DNA from: RGIG4608 sp964413365
GTDB taxonomy: Bacteria > Bacillota > Clostridia > Oscillospirales > CAG-272
NCBI GenBank assembly: GCA_964413365.1
Contig: CAYPRM010000014.1
Span: forward strand, 1-37,437
Length of the DNA: 37,437 nt
Reading direction: 5' to 3'
Part shown: in pieces, positions 22,220-30,117 of the stretch
How positions within the stretch are numbered: position 1 is the first letter of the stretch
Layout: each line of letters starts with the position of its first letter
Made by a program: the position numbers and the translations under genes
Notes under the pieces: generated by a model
Seen by the model: only the letters and a program-made list of their open reading frames with translations
Told to the model about the DNA's origin: nothing
The model's database searches: none

Positions 22220-23335
22220 TCAATAGCTATTATATTCGAATGTGATATTTTTGTTAAAATACGCCACTGCAAGACGCGCAACAAGTCCGTAGCTCACCGT
22301 GCCCTCCGTGCCGTTCGCCTGAAGATAGGCGTCATTTATCGCGCCGCTGACGTTTCCGACCACGTTGTCATTATATTTCTCGTAAAATTCATTGTACGCC
22401 ACCATCTCGCCTATCGCACGGCGGTCAAGCCCTGCGCACACCTCGCTCCAAAGTTCCTTGTCGCAGGCGTAGAGTGCATTGAGAACATACTCACAGAGAT
22501 TCATATATCCGCAATAGCGAATATAGGTATCCTCCGAGCGTGAGCAGACGAGAAAGGCGATGAAATTTGCCTCGTCCTCACGTGCGATCCCACGCTGATG
22601 GGCAAGCTCGTGCGCCGCGGTGAAGGGAAGCGAGTAGTCGGGACAATGGGTGTTGACGTTAGCCTCACCCGTGAAATACGTGTATACTCCCGAGATATGC
22701 GTGTAGCACATAGGCTCGCTGAGCATTATCGGCTTTACGAAGGAGGTAAATCTCGGTATAAAGCTGTATTCCTCGCTCACGTCCGCATAGGCGTCGAGCA
22801 GAAGCATATTCACCTGCCTTACCGAATACGGGGAGACCGACGAACCGCTCTCGGAAAATTCCACTGTATCAATAAGGGAATTGACCTCCGAGATCAGCCA
22901 CTCAGCCGTTCCCGCAAGCTCCTCTGCGGTCATCTCCGCCTCCGTTAGCTCCAGCCTGTCCTCAAGCTCACTCGTGTAGTAGCCCACGCCGAAGATGAGC
23001 ACGAAAAGCGCAAAGATGAGCGCCACGACGGAGAGCGCAACGAGCGCAAATATCCCTGCGTCGTGCCACGAGCCGCCGTATTTCCGCGTGCAATAGCGTA
23101 TTATGAAGAACATACTCACAGGGAGCGTTATGATCCCTATCTCCACAAGGGAGAGGGGGAGAATGTTGGTGATATTTGCGAGTATCCACCTTGGTATAGA
23201 GGAGATATATCCGTTAAAAAAGTCGGCAAGTGCCGTGGAGCGCATCGCTATCACGTAAATGATCCCGAGCACCGCCGCCGCGCCGAAAAATATATACGAT
23301 ATGAGGGGCAGCCTTTCCTTACGTCCTTCTTCCAT
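22220..23335 (-). CDS. DUF3810 membrane metallopeptidase-like protein
   Basis: 371 residues. Three predicted membrane segments (about 12-31, 58-80 and 95-118) are followed by a large outer domain holding a zinc-protease motif HELAH (His242, Glu243, His246) in AAHELAHQRGIAREDEANF, with an acidic third-ligand candidate in EDEAN. This matches DUF3810, a Firmicutes/Bacteroidetes family of predicted membrane-bound peptidases of unknown substrate. The GVYTYFTGEANVNT motif upstream of the HExxH is a family hallmark as I know it. It overlaps the pseudouridine synthase gene by 17 bases, so the two are co-transcribed and probably coupled. SD AAAGGA lies within the upstream gene. Confidence 0.82.
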   Translation of the reverse strand: MEEGRKERLPLISYIFFGAAAVLGIIYVIAMRSTALADFFNGYISSIPRWILANITNILPLSLVEIGIITLPVSMFFIIRYCTRKYGGSWHDAGIFALVALSVVALIFALFVLIFGVGYYTSELEDRLELTEAEMTAEELAGTAEWLISEVNSLIDTVEFSESGSSVSPYSVRQVNMLLLDAYADVSEEYSFIPRFTSFVKPIMLSEPMCYTHISGVYTYFTGEANVNTHCPDYSLPFTAAHELAHQRGIAREDEANFIAFLVCSRSEDTYIRYCGYMNLCEYVLNALYACDKELWSEVCAGLDRRAIGEMVAYNEFYEKYNDNVVGNVSGAINDAYLQANGTEGTVSYGLVARLAVAYFNKNITFEYNSY

Positions 23336-24236
23336 ATACTAAAAATTCCTTTCCAAAATATTTTTCTATGAGGCACGCCATATCCGATGGTATCTTAGCC
23401 TCAATATGCACGTTTTCCGCGCCGCCCGAGATATCGAGTGAGCAGGCGTGGAGTGCATGGCGATCTATCAGCTTCGACGGCGAGCCGTACAGCCCGTCGC
23501 CGAGTATCGGCGCACCGAGATGGGCAAAGTGTACGCGGAGCTGATGCGTTCTGCCCGTGAGAGGATGAGCCTCGACGAGCGTCAAGCCCTCACCCCTTGC
23601 GAGCACACGGTATTCCGTCCGCGCGAGCTGTCCGCCACCGTCCGCACCGCACACCTCACGGAGCATCACGCTCTCATTCTTGCGTCTTATGTACGTTTCG
23701 ACCGTGCCACTCTCCAAATTCACATCACCGTCGAGTATCGCAAGGTACGTCTTTTTTATCCCGCCGCCTCGCATAAGCTCTCCGAGATGCGCGCAGGATA
23801 CCATGTCCCGAGCGATCAGCACAACGCCGCTCGTATCCTTGTCGAGCCTGTTTACCGCGCGGAAAACGAACGGACGCCCCATCTCGTGAAAATACCTGCC
23901 GAGCGAGGCTGCGAGCGTGTCGCGGTAGTGCCCTGCGGATTGGTGCGTGGGCGTATGAGGGGGCTTGTTCGCCGCGAGCATCCGCTCGTCCTCGTATATG
24001 ATATCGGGCATCGGCGCATCCTCATATATGGTGTGCACCGAGGGCGCGCTGTCCTCAAAATTTATCTCCAATATATCGCAAGCGGATATCCTTGCTCTCA
24101 CCGTTGCGTGTTGACCGTTCAGAAGTATGCCGTCAGGTCTTTTTTTGAGCGCAGTAATGGCGTTGCGTGAAAAGCCGAGATGCTCTGTTAGCACCTGCTT
24201 TACCGTAAGCCCTGCAAATTCATTTTCAAATCGCAT
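23319..24236 (-). CDS. RluA-family 23S rRNA/tRNA pseudouridine synthase
   Basis: 305 residues from ATG at 24236, with SD GGAGGA 5 bases ahead; upstream in-frame codons cross the promoter and are excluded. An N-terminal S4-like RNA-binding domain (TVKQVLTEHLGFSR...LLNGQHATVRARI, residues 11-60) precedes the catalytic domain with AVNRLDKDTSG (catalytic Asp132) and PLTGRTHQLRVHFAHLG. It isomerises uridine to pseudouridine in structured RNA; the target position (RluD-, RluC- or YlyB-type) cannot be fixed. The 3' end overlaps the DUF3810 gene. Promoter TTGTAT-17-TATAAT at 24264-24292. Confidence 0.92.
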   Translation of the reverse strand: MRFENEFAGLTVKQVLTEHLGFSRNAITALKKRPDGILLNGQHATVRARISACDILEINFEDSAPSVHTIYEDAPMPDIIYEDERMLAANKPPHTPTHQSAGHYRDTLAASLGRYFHEMGRPFVFRAVNRLDKDTSGVVLIARDMVSCAHLGELMRGGGIKKTYLAILDGDVNLESGTVETYIRRKNESVMLREVCGADGGGQLARTEYRVLARGEGLTLVEAHPLTGRTHQLRVHFAHLGAPILGDGLYGSPSKLIDRHALHACSLDISGGAENVHIEAKIPSDMACLIEKYFGKEFLVYGRRT

Positions 24237-24263
24237 ATCCTTCCTCCGAGTCTTGATAGATAT

Positions 24264-24292
24264 ATTATACACCCTGTGTGGGAAAAATACAA
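24264..24292 (-). promoter_or_regulatory. Promoter of the pseudouridine synthase gene
   Basis: Minus strand TTGTAT (24287-24292), 17-base spacer, TATAAT (24264-24269). Confidence 0.78.
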
Positions 24293-24400
24293 TATTTCTT
24301 TTTGCCTGCATAAAAAAATATTTAATAAGATATAATTGAGTAGTCGGGGCGATGCACCCATTGGATATACGATGCTGTAAAACGGAGGTCAAGGATAGGT

Positions 24401-25696
24401 ATGAAAAGATTTATTACGTTTTCCGTAATAGTGATAGCCCTGTGCCTTACGGTCGTGGGCGTGGTCAGGGAGAGCAGGACGGACGCAACGTCGGATCTCT
24501 CGGGAGGGCTTTGCGTTATTGCCACGCGGAGCAATATGGCAAAATACGCTCTTAGGGGCGAGAGCATAGCGTTCAGCGCAGAGGATTTCGAGAAATATCT
24601 AAACCTCTCCGAGGTAAGCACGGTAAGGATAACGCGCACTCCTGCGGCGGAGGACGGCTGCCTGTGCATCGGCGACGTGCTCGTCAGCGCAGGGCAGACG
24701 GTATCTCGCTCGGATCTCGGACTTATGACGTACAGAGCGGGGAGCAGTGCCGCACGCGAGGCGAGCTTTTCCTTCTGCGTGGGCGACAGCGGGTACGAGA
24801 TGACCTGCGAGCTGTATTTTCTCAACCGTGAGAACAGCGCACCCACGCTCGAGATCGAGGATGACCGCGCGCTCAGCGTCAGCACGCATCAGACTGTCAG
24901 CGTCTGGGGACGCCTGCTTGCATACGATCCCGACGGCGACGAGGTGAGGTACGAGATCGTCAGATACGCAAACGGTGGCACGATCGAGCTTGACGCGAGC
25001 ACGGGCGAATATTGCTATACTCCCAAGGGGGACTACGTCGGTGAGGATTCCTTTGAATACGTTGCGGTGGATAAGTACGGCAATTATTCCGCCTCGCGCC
25101 GTGTTGCTCTCAATGTTGAAAAGCTCAGGGGCGATATCACGCTCGCGGATATGAGCGGACACAGAGCGCACCACGCCGCACTTACAATGATAGAGCTTGG
25201 CGTGATGAGCGGTATAGGAATGGGAGACAGCACCTACTTTTTGCCCGACCGTGCGCTCTCAAGACTCGATTTTTGCGTTATGCTCATGCACAGCGTCGGT
25301 ATCGCTCCCTCGGAGAACACCGCAGCTCTGGGCTTTGACGACGAGGCAGAAATACCCGAGGGCATGAGGGGATACGTCAGGGCGGCGCTGGTGCGTGGCT
25401 TGATAGAGGGCAAGGTGGACGCGAGTGGAAAATACCTTCTCTCGCCCAATTCCGAGATCACCCGTGCCGAGGCGGCTCTCATGGTCAGCAGGCTCATCTC
25501 GTGCGACACCCCAACAGTAGTGCCGACCTTTTCCGACAGGAAGGATATCCCCACGTGGGCGAGCGATGCGATCTATACCCTCACAACACTTGGTATAATG
25601 AGGGGGGAGGGCGGTGCGATCACCCCACTCTCACCGCTCACGCGCGGTCAGGCGGCGCAGATGCTCCTGAGCCTCAGAGAATATATGGGAAAATAA
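24401..25696 (+). CDS. Cell-surface protein with cadherin-like and three SLH domains
   Basis: 431 residues, start ATG 24401 (weak SD AAGGATAGG). An N-terminal signal/anchor (residues 4-22, FITFSVIVIALCLTVVGVV) lacks a lipobox. Residues 32-145 are unassigned; 148-240 form a bacterial cadherin/Ig-like domain (YDPDGDEVRYEIV ... SFEYVAVDKYGN, calcium-type DPDGD loop). Three S-layer-homology repeats end the protein: about 248-300, 308-365 and 373-431, each with the TRAEAA/TRGQAA-type turn (LSRLDFCV, ITRAEAALM, LTRGQAAQM). SLH trimers bind pyruvylated secondary cell-wall polymer, so the protein is fixed to the wall rather than secreted. A possible -10 TATAAT lies at 24331-24336 without a good -35. 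Next gene rqcH has its own promoter. Confidence 0.85.
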   Translation: MKRFITFSVIVIALCLTVVGVVRESRTDATSDLSGGLCVIATRSNMAKYALRGESIAFSAEDFEKYLNLSEVSTVRITRTPAAEDGCLCIGDVLVSAGQTVSRSDLGLMTYRAGSSAAREASFSFCVGDSGYEMTCELYFLNRENSAPTLEIEDDRALSVSTHQTVSVWGRLLAYDPDGDEVRYEIVRYANGGTIELDASTGEYCYTPKGDYVGEDSFEYVAVDKYGNYSASRRVALNVEKLRGDITLADMSGHRAHHAALTMIELGVMSGIGMGDSTYFLPDRALSRLDFCVMLMHSVGIAPSENTAALGFDDEAEIPEGMRGYVRAALVRGLIEGKVDASGKYLLSPNSEITRAEAALMVSRLISCDTPTVVPTFSDRKDIPTWASDAIYTLTTLGIMRGEGGAITPLSPLTRGQAAQMLLSLREYMGK

Positions 25697-25727
25697 GCCC
25701 CTACCTCCGAAAATGCGAAATTTCCTG

Positions 25728-25756
25728 TTGTAATTTCTCTCCGATTGTGTTACAAT
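25728..25756 (+). promoter_or_regulatory. Promoter of rqcH
   Basis: TTGTAA (25728-25733), 17-base spacer, TACAAT (25751-25756), 27 bases before the start codon. Confidence 0.78.
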
Positions 25757-25782
25757 AGGGGAGAATGAATGGAGGTGAGCTT

Positions 25783-27549
25783 GTGGCATTCGATGCAGGC
25801 ATGCTCTCATGCGTTGTGTGGGAGATATTAAAGGAGTCCGAGGGTGCGAGGATAGAGAAGGTCTATCAGCCCGACAGGGACGAGATCCATATACAGATGC
25901 GCTCCCGTAGCGGAGGACGGAGACTGCTGATCAACGCAGGCTCGACCAATCCCCGCATCGGATTTACGGAAACGCCAAAGGAAAATCCGCAAAATCCGCC
26001 GATGCTCTGCGTCCTTTTGCGAAAGCACCTTCAGGGCGCGCGTCTCTCCGCGGTGGAGCAGCTGGGATTTGAGCGCGCGGTGATGCTCACCTTTGATACG
26101 AGGGATGAGATGGGCTTTGACACGCGGTGCTACCTTGTGGCGGAGCTTATGGGTAAGTATTCGAACCTCATCTTCCTTGACAGGGATAAGAGAATAGTAT
26201 CATCGCTCAAAACGGTCGATTTCACGACAAGCTCTCTGCGTCAGGTGCTCCCGGGAATGTTTTACGAGCTGCCGCCGAAGCAGGATAAGCACGATCCTCT
26301 TGACGTGGGGGAGAGCGAGCTTTTGGAGATATTCGCCTCCGCTCCGCAGGGAATGGCGGCGGATAAGGTCATAACCTCGAGCCTGCTCGGAATATCGAGC
26401 ACCGTCGCACGTGAGATGGTCTACAGAGCCTGCGGAGATACGGCTGCGCGCATCGGTGAGATCTCACACGCATCACTTGTGAGGGCGTTTTCGGATATCA
26501 TAGGTCAGATAAAGAACGCAAGCTTCACTCCGACCGCCGTCCTTGAGGGCGAGCGAGTTGCGGAGTACGCCTTCTGCGAGCTTACCCACTACGGCACGCT
26601 CGAGGTCAGACATTACGACAGCCCCTCGCAAATGCTTGATGAATATTTTGAGAGCAGGGACAGGGAGGTACGCGTCAGACAGCGTGCGACAGATATACTC
26701 AAGATAGTCAATAACGCCGAGACAAGGCTCATAAAAAAGCTTGAGAAGCAGCACGCGGAGCTTGCTGATTGTGCTCTTGGCACGGAATACAAGAGGCAGG
26801 GCGACCTCATAACCGCCAATCTCTATGCAATCGAGAGAGGAGTGCGGAGCGTCGAGCTTGTGGACTACGGGAGCTACGACGAGGAGAGCGGAGAATTTGA
26901 TAAGGTGAGCATCACACTTGATCCCCGTCTCTCGCCTGCCGCAAACGCGCAGAGGCTTTATAAAAAATACAACAAATGCAAGAGTGCCGAGCGCGAGCTC
27001 AGCACGCAGATAGAGATAGGCGAGCGAGAGCTTGAATATATTCGCTCCGTTTCCGATGCACTCTCGAGAGCCGAGAACGCGAGCGATCTTGTCGAGATAC
27101 GGGACGAGCTTTATATGAGCGGATATGCCTCTAAAATGAAGAATTACAGACCTCAGAAGCGTAAGATGCAAGTCCCCTGTATGCGATTTCGAACCACGGA
27201 GGGATATACCGTCCTCTGCGGAAAGAATAATATGCAGAATGACAGCATAACCTTTGAGATGTCGAGAAGGAACGACTATTGGTTTCACGTGAAGGGCAGC
27301 GCAGGAAGCCATGCGGTGATGCTCTGCAACGGCGAAGAGCCTGACGCGGAGAGCTTTACCGAGGCGGCGGAGATCGCGGCGTATTATTCGAGCCGCCGAG
27401 GCGGTGTTGCGATCCCTGTGGATTATACATTCGTGAAAAATGTCAAGAAGCTTCAGGGCGGTGCACCCGGACTCGTCATCTACCACACGAACTGGACTGC
27501 CTACGTCACACCGAGTGCGGAGAAGGTCGCAGCTCTGCGCGAGATATGA
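25783..27549 (+). CDS. rqcH: Rqc2 homolog RqcH (NFACT / fibronectin-binding-like protein)
   Basis: 588 residues from GTG 25783; the in-frame ATG 25765 lies upstream of the SD GGAGGTGA (25771-25778) and is rejected. RqcH binds stalled 50S subunits and, with alanyl-tRNA, adds C-terminal alanine tails that mark the nascent chain for degradation. The NFACT-N domain begins directly (AFDAGMLSCVVWEI, LINAGSTNPRIGFT), a coiled-coil region lies around 285-440 (KLEKQHAEL; KSAERELSTQIEIGERELEYI), and the C-terminal NFACT-R/DUF814 domain has NDYWFHVKGSAGSHAV and VDYTFVKNVKKLQGGAPGLV. Older annotation calls this family fibronectin-binding protein. Monocistronic, with terminator at 27569. Confidence 0.93.
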   Translation: MAFDAGMLSCVVWEILKESEGARIEKVYQPDRDEIHIQMRSRSGGRRLLINAGSTNPRIGFTETPKENPQNPPMLCVLLRKHLQGARLSAVEQLGFERAVMLTFDTRDEMGFDTRCYLVAELMGKYSNLIFLDRDKRIVSSLKTVDFTTSSLRQVLPGMFYELPPKQDKHDPLDVGESELLEIFASAPQGMAADKVITSSLLGISSTVAREMVYRACGDTAARIGEISHASLVRAFSDIIGQIKNASFTPTAVLEGERVAEYAFCELTHYGTLEVRHYDSPSQMLDEYFESRDREVRVRQRATDILKIVNNAETRLIKKLEKQHAELADCALGTEYKRQGDLITANLYAIERGVRSVELVDYGSYDEESGEFDKVSITLDPRLSPAANAQRLYKKYNKCKSAERELSTQIEIGERELEYIRSVSDALSRAENASDLVEIRDELYMSGYASKMKNYRPQKRKMQVPCMRFRTTEGYTVLCGKNNMQNDSITFEMSRRNDYWFHVKGSAGSHAVMLCNGEEPDAESFTEAAEIAAYYSSRRGGVAIPVDYTFVKNVKKLQGGAPGLVIYHTNWTAYVTPSAEKVAALREI

Positions 27550-27568
27550 AAAATATATAAACAAGAAT

Positions 27569-27606
27569 AAGGACCGACATATTTTCCGTATATGTCGGTC
27601 CTTTTT
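27569..27606 (+). terminator. Terminator of rqcH
   Basis: Thirteen-bp stem AAGGACCGACATA (27569-27581) / TATGTCGGTCCTT (27591-27603), then TTT. Followed by a 70-base AT-rich stretch before the next gene. Confidence 0.9.
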
Positions 27607-27675
27607 GCGGAAGTTTTTAACGAAAATTGCATTTTCCTCATAAATTTATATTGTATTAAAGATTTGGAGGGCGTT

Positions 27676-28737
27676 ATGCAGGAAAAATATTTTATCGCAT
27701 CAAATTCCGCCACGGGCTTCTGCTCGTATTACGACGAAACGTTCAATATTGACAAATTTTCGAGAATATACCTCATAAAGGGAGGTCCCGGCACGGGAAA
27801 GGCATCTCTTATGCGGAGCATCGCACAGGTGGCGGAGGATAGGGGGCTTGGTGTGCGGTACATCTACTGCTCATCGGATCACGAGAGCCTCGATGCGGTG
27901 ATCATCAAGGAAGCGAGAGTCGCCATTCTTGACGCCACCGCACCGCATACGAGAGAGCCGAGACTTGTAGGAGCGGTCGAGACGATTATTGACCTTGGAA
28001 AATTTCTGAATGAAAGAGTTTTATCTGCGAGCCGTGGACTTATAGAGACGCTCACGCACGAAAAGCAAGAGGGCTTCGCTCACACATACAGATATCTCCA
28101 TGCATACGGCGAGCTGACGGAGAATATGCAAGCCCTCACCGCCACGGCACTAAGAACGGATAAGCTTCGAGTATATGCTGACCGACTTGCGGATAGAGTG
28201 GACAGTGTGGATGGCGGAGAGGGAAGTGCCGAGCATCTTCTCGTCCGCTCTATTGGAATGAAGGGGGCTTGTGTCTTTGATACCTATCGAGAGCGTGCGA
28301 GCGTGTATTATAGGATCTCGGACGCATACGAGAGCGCCCACTTTCTTCTCTCCGAGCTGTCCGCAGCTCTGCGCGCGCGTGGGGTTGACCTTGAGATATC
28401 GAACGATCCGATAATTCCGATACGGCTCAATGCTCTGCGTGCAAGAGAAAGCGGCTTTACTGCCGAGATAGGTAGCGGAGAGCCACACGACGGCGACCGC
28501 ACCGTGAATATGCGGCGCTTCCTCGATTCCGACGCACTCTCGCAGATAAAGAACGAGTACCGCACCGTCTCGGGCGTGCGTGAGGAGGTACTTGCCCTTG
28601 CCAGCTGTGAGCTTGACAAGGTTAGAAGGACGCATTTCCTCCTTGAGAGCATATACGGCGCGGCGATGGATTTTGAGGCAAAGGAAAAATTTTGCAGGGA
28701 GCTGTGCGGCAGGATACTTGCCCCTGCACGCTCTTGA
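27676..28737 (+). CDS. Two-lobed P-loop ATPase, second lobe degenerate
   Basis: 353 residues from ATG 27676 (SD GGAGGG 7 bases ahead); earlier in-frame codons lie in the rqcH terminator. Lobe 1 has a Walker A, GGPGTGKAS (36-44), in which Ala43 occupies the usual Ser/Thr position; then YIYCSSDHESLDAVII and VAILDATAPH. Lobe 2 repeats this plan from residue 210: YYRISDAYESAHFLL in place of YLIKGGPGTGKASLM, followed by ALRARGVDLEISNDPI and GSGEPH, so the P-loop is lost. This tandem arrangement matches a Firmicutes ATPase family of about 350-370 residues with unknown function. No signal peptide or membrane segments. A perfect promoter facing onward overlaps its stop codon. Confidence 0.75.
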   Translation: MQEKYFIASNSATGFCSYYDETFNIDKFSRIYLIKGGPGTGKASLMRSIAQVAEDRGLGVRYIYCSSDHESLDAVIIKEARVAILDATAPHTREPRLVGAVETIIDLGKFLNERVLSASRGLIETLTHEKQEGFAHTYRYLHAYGELTENMQALTATALRTDKLRVYADRLADRVDSVDGGEGSAEHLLVRSIGMKGACVFDTYRERASVYYRISDAYESAHFLLSELSAALRARGVDLEISNDPIIPIRLNALRARESGFTAEIGSGEPHDGDRTVNMRRFLDSDALSQIKNEYRTVSGVREEVLALASCELDKVRRTHFLLESIYGAAMDFEAKEKFCRELCGRILAPARS

Positions 28738-28762
28738 CAAAGCCACATTTTAATAGTATAAT
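28734..28762 (+). promoter_or_regulatory. Perfect consensus promoter facing the ackA 3' end
   Basis: TTGACA (28734-28739) overlapping the stop codon of the ATPase gene, 17-base spacer, TATAAT (28757-28762). Transcription would start at about 28769, at the foot of the hairpin 28767-28795, and continue antisense into ackA. There is no sense ORF to serve. Confidence 0.7.
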
Positions 28763-28796
28763 AAAACAAGACTGCTCCCATAGGGAACAGTCTTGA
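28760..28796 (-). terminator. Terminator of ackA
   Basis: Stem CAAGACTG (28767-28774) / CAGTCTTG (28788-28795) with inner TCCC/GGGA; on the minus strand it is followed by TTTTATTATA. On the plus strand no T run follows, so it would not stop the antisense transcript. Confidence 0.85.
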
Positions 28797-28811
28797 AAAT
28801 TAATATCTGTA

Positions 28812-30023
28812 TTAAAGCTTGCTTACGATCTCCTCTGTATCGCGAGCGATGACAAGCTCCTCGTTCGTGGGGATCATATAGATCTGAACACGGGAAGCGT
28901 CGGTGGAGAGCTTCGTTACGCCTGACGAGCCGAACGTTTTCTCGTTTACCTCGTCATTAAGCTCAACACCGAGATACTCAAGCCCCTCAAGGGACTGCTT
29001 GCGTATCCTTGCAGTGTTCTCGCCGATGCCTGCGGTGAATACGATCGCATCAAGACCGCCCATAGCCGCGGTGTACGAGCCGATGAACTTCTTGATCTGG
29101 TAGGATACCATGTCTATTGCGAGCTGAGCGCGGTCGTTGCCTGCCTTGATGGCAGCTTCAATGTCGCGGCAGTCGGACGAAACACCCGAGATACCGAGGA
29201 AGCCGCACTTCTTGTTCATAAATTCGTTCATCTCCGAGGGAGTGAAGCCCTTCTTTTCCATAACAAAGGGTACGACCGCAGGATCCATATCGCCGCAGCG
29301 AGTTCCCATAAGTATACCTGCAAGGGGAGTGAAGCCCATTGACGTGTCGATGCACTTGCCGTCCTTGACAGCACTTATGGACGAGCCGTTGCCGAGGTGG
29401 CAGGTAACGATCTTAGTGCCCTCAGCCTTGCCGCCGAGAAGCTTGATCATCTCGCCTGCAACATAGCGGTGGGATGTTCCGTGCGCACCGTAGCGGCGAA
29501 TACCGTATTCCTCGCAGAATTCGTAGGGAACACCGTACATATAAGCCTCGCGGGGCATTGTCTGATGGAACGCTGTGTCAAATACGAGCACCTGGGGCGT
29601 TTTCGGCATGATGTCGGTGCACGCCTTGATTCCCTGAAGATGTGCGGGAGTGTGAAGGGGAGCGAGATCGCGGCACTTCGTGTCGAGCGTGTTGTAGATC
29701 TCATCGGTGAGAAGCACGGACTGCGAGAAATAATGTCCGCCGTGGACTATTCTGTGTCCGACAGCCTCTATCTCATCCATCGAGGTGATACAGCCGTGCT
29801 CGGTGCTTGTGAGAGCCTCAACGACCGCCTTCATAGCCACGGTGTGATTGGGCATATCAACGTCGGCAGCATAGGTCTTGCCGCTGACGAGCTGCTTGTG
29901 CGTGAGTTTGCCGTCGATGCCGATCCTCTCGCAAAGTCCCTTTGCGACAACGGTGTCAGAGGACGTGTCAAAAAGCTGATATTTGAGCGAGCTTGAGCCC
30001 GCGTTTACTACGAGTACATTCAT
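28812..30023 (-). CDS. ackA: Acetate kinase
   Basis: 403 residues, cytosolic. It converts acetyl phosphate plus ADP to acetate plus ATP, the energy-yielding last step of acetate fermentation. Signatures: VNAGSSSLKYQLFD (6-19), GHRIVHGG, the HLGNGSS phosphate loop, the DTSMGFTPLAG strand with the catalytic Arg/Asp region TRCGDMDP, and TAGIGENTARIR near the C-terminus. Length is typical. pta, usually adjacent, is not here. SD GGAGGTTCA and promoter TTGAAA-17-TATAAT (30060-30088) are good. tmcAL is divergent; its product consumes acetate. Confidence 0.96.
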   Translation of the reverse strand: MNVLVVNAGSSSLKYQLFDTSSDTVVAKGLCERIGIDGKLTHKQLVSGKTYAADVDMPNHTVAMKAVVEALTSTEHGCITSMDEIEAVGHRIVHGGHYFSQSVLLTDEIYNTLDTKCRDLAPLHTPAHLQGIKACTDIMPKTPQVLVFDTAFHQTMPREAYMYGVPYEFCEEYGIRRYGAHGTSHRYVAGEMIKLLGGKAEGTKIVTCHLGNGSSISAVKDGKCIDTSMGFTPLAGILMGTRCGDMDPAVVPFVMEKKGFTPSEMNEFMNKKCGFLGISGVSSDCRDIEAAIKAGNDRAQLAIDMVSYQIKKFIGSYTAAMGGLDAIVFTAGIGENTARIRKQSLEGLEYLGVELNDEVNEKTFGSSGVTKLSTDASRVQIYMIPTNEELVIARDTEEIVSKL

Positions 30024-30059
30024 TCTAAATGAACCTCCAAAATATTATTACTAAATATC

Positions 30060-30088
30060 ATTATACAACATATTTCTTATAATTTCAA
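30060..30088 (-). promoter_or_regulatory. Promoter of ackA
   Basis: Minus strand TTGAAA (30083-30088), 17-base spacer, TATAAT (30060-30065). A plus-strand TATAAT at 30078-30083, with no good -35, may serve tmcAL; the two promoters would overlap. Confidence 0.82.
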
Positions 30089-30117
30089 TATAAAAATCAA
30101 AATTTGAGGAGAAATAA

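Noticed and set aside
24340..24400. Leader of the SLH gene considered as a riboswitch
   Set aside because: Only about 60 bases, with no conserved aptamer core that I recognise.
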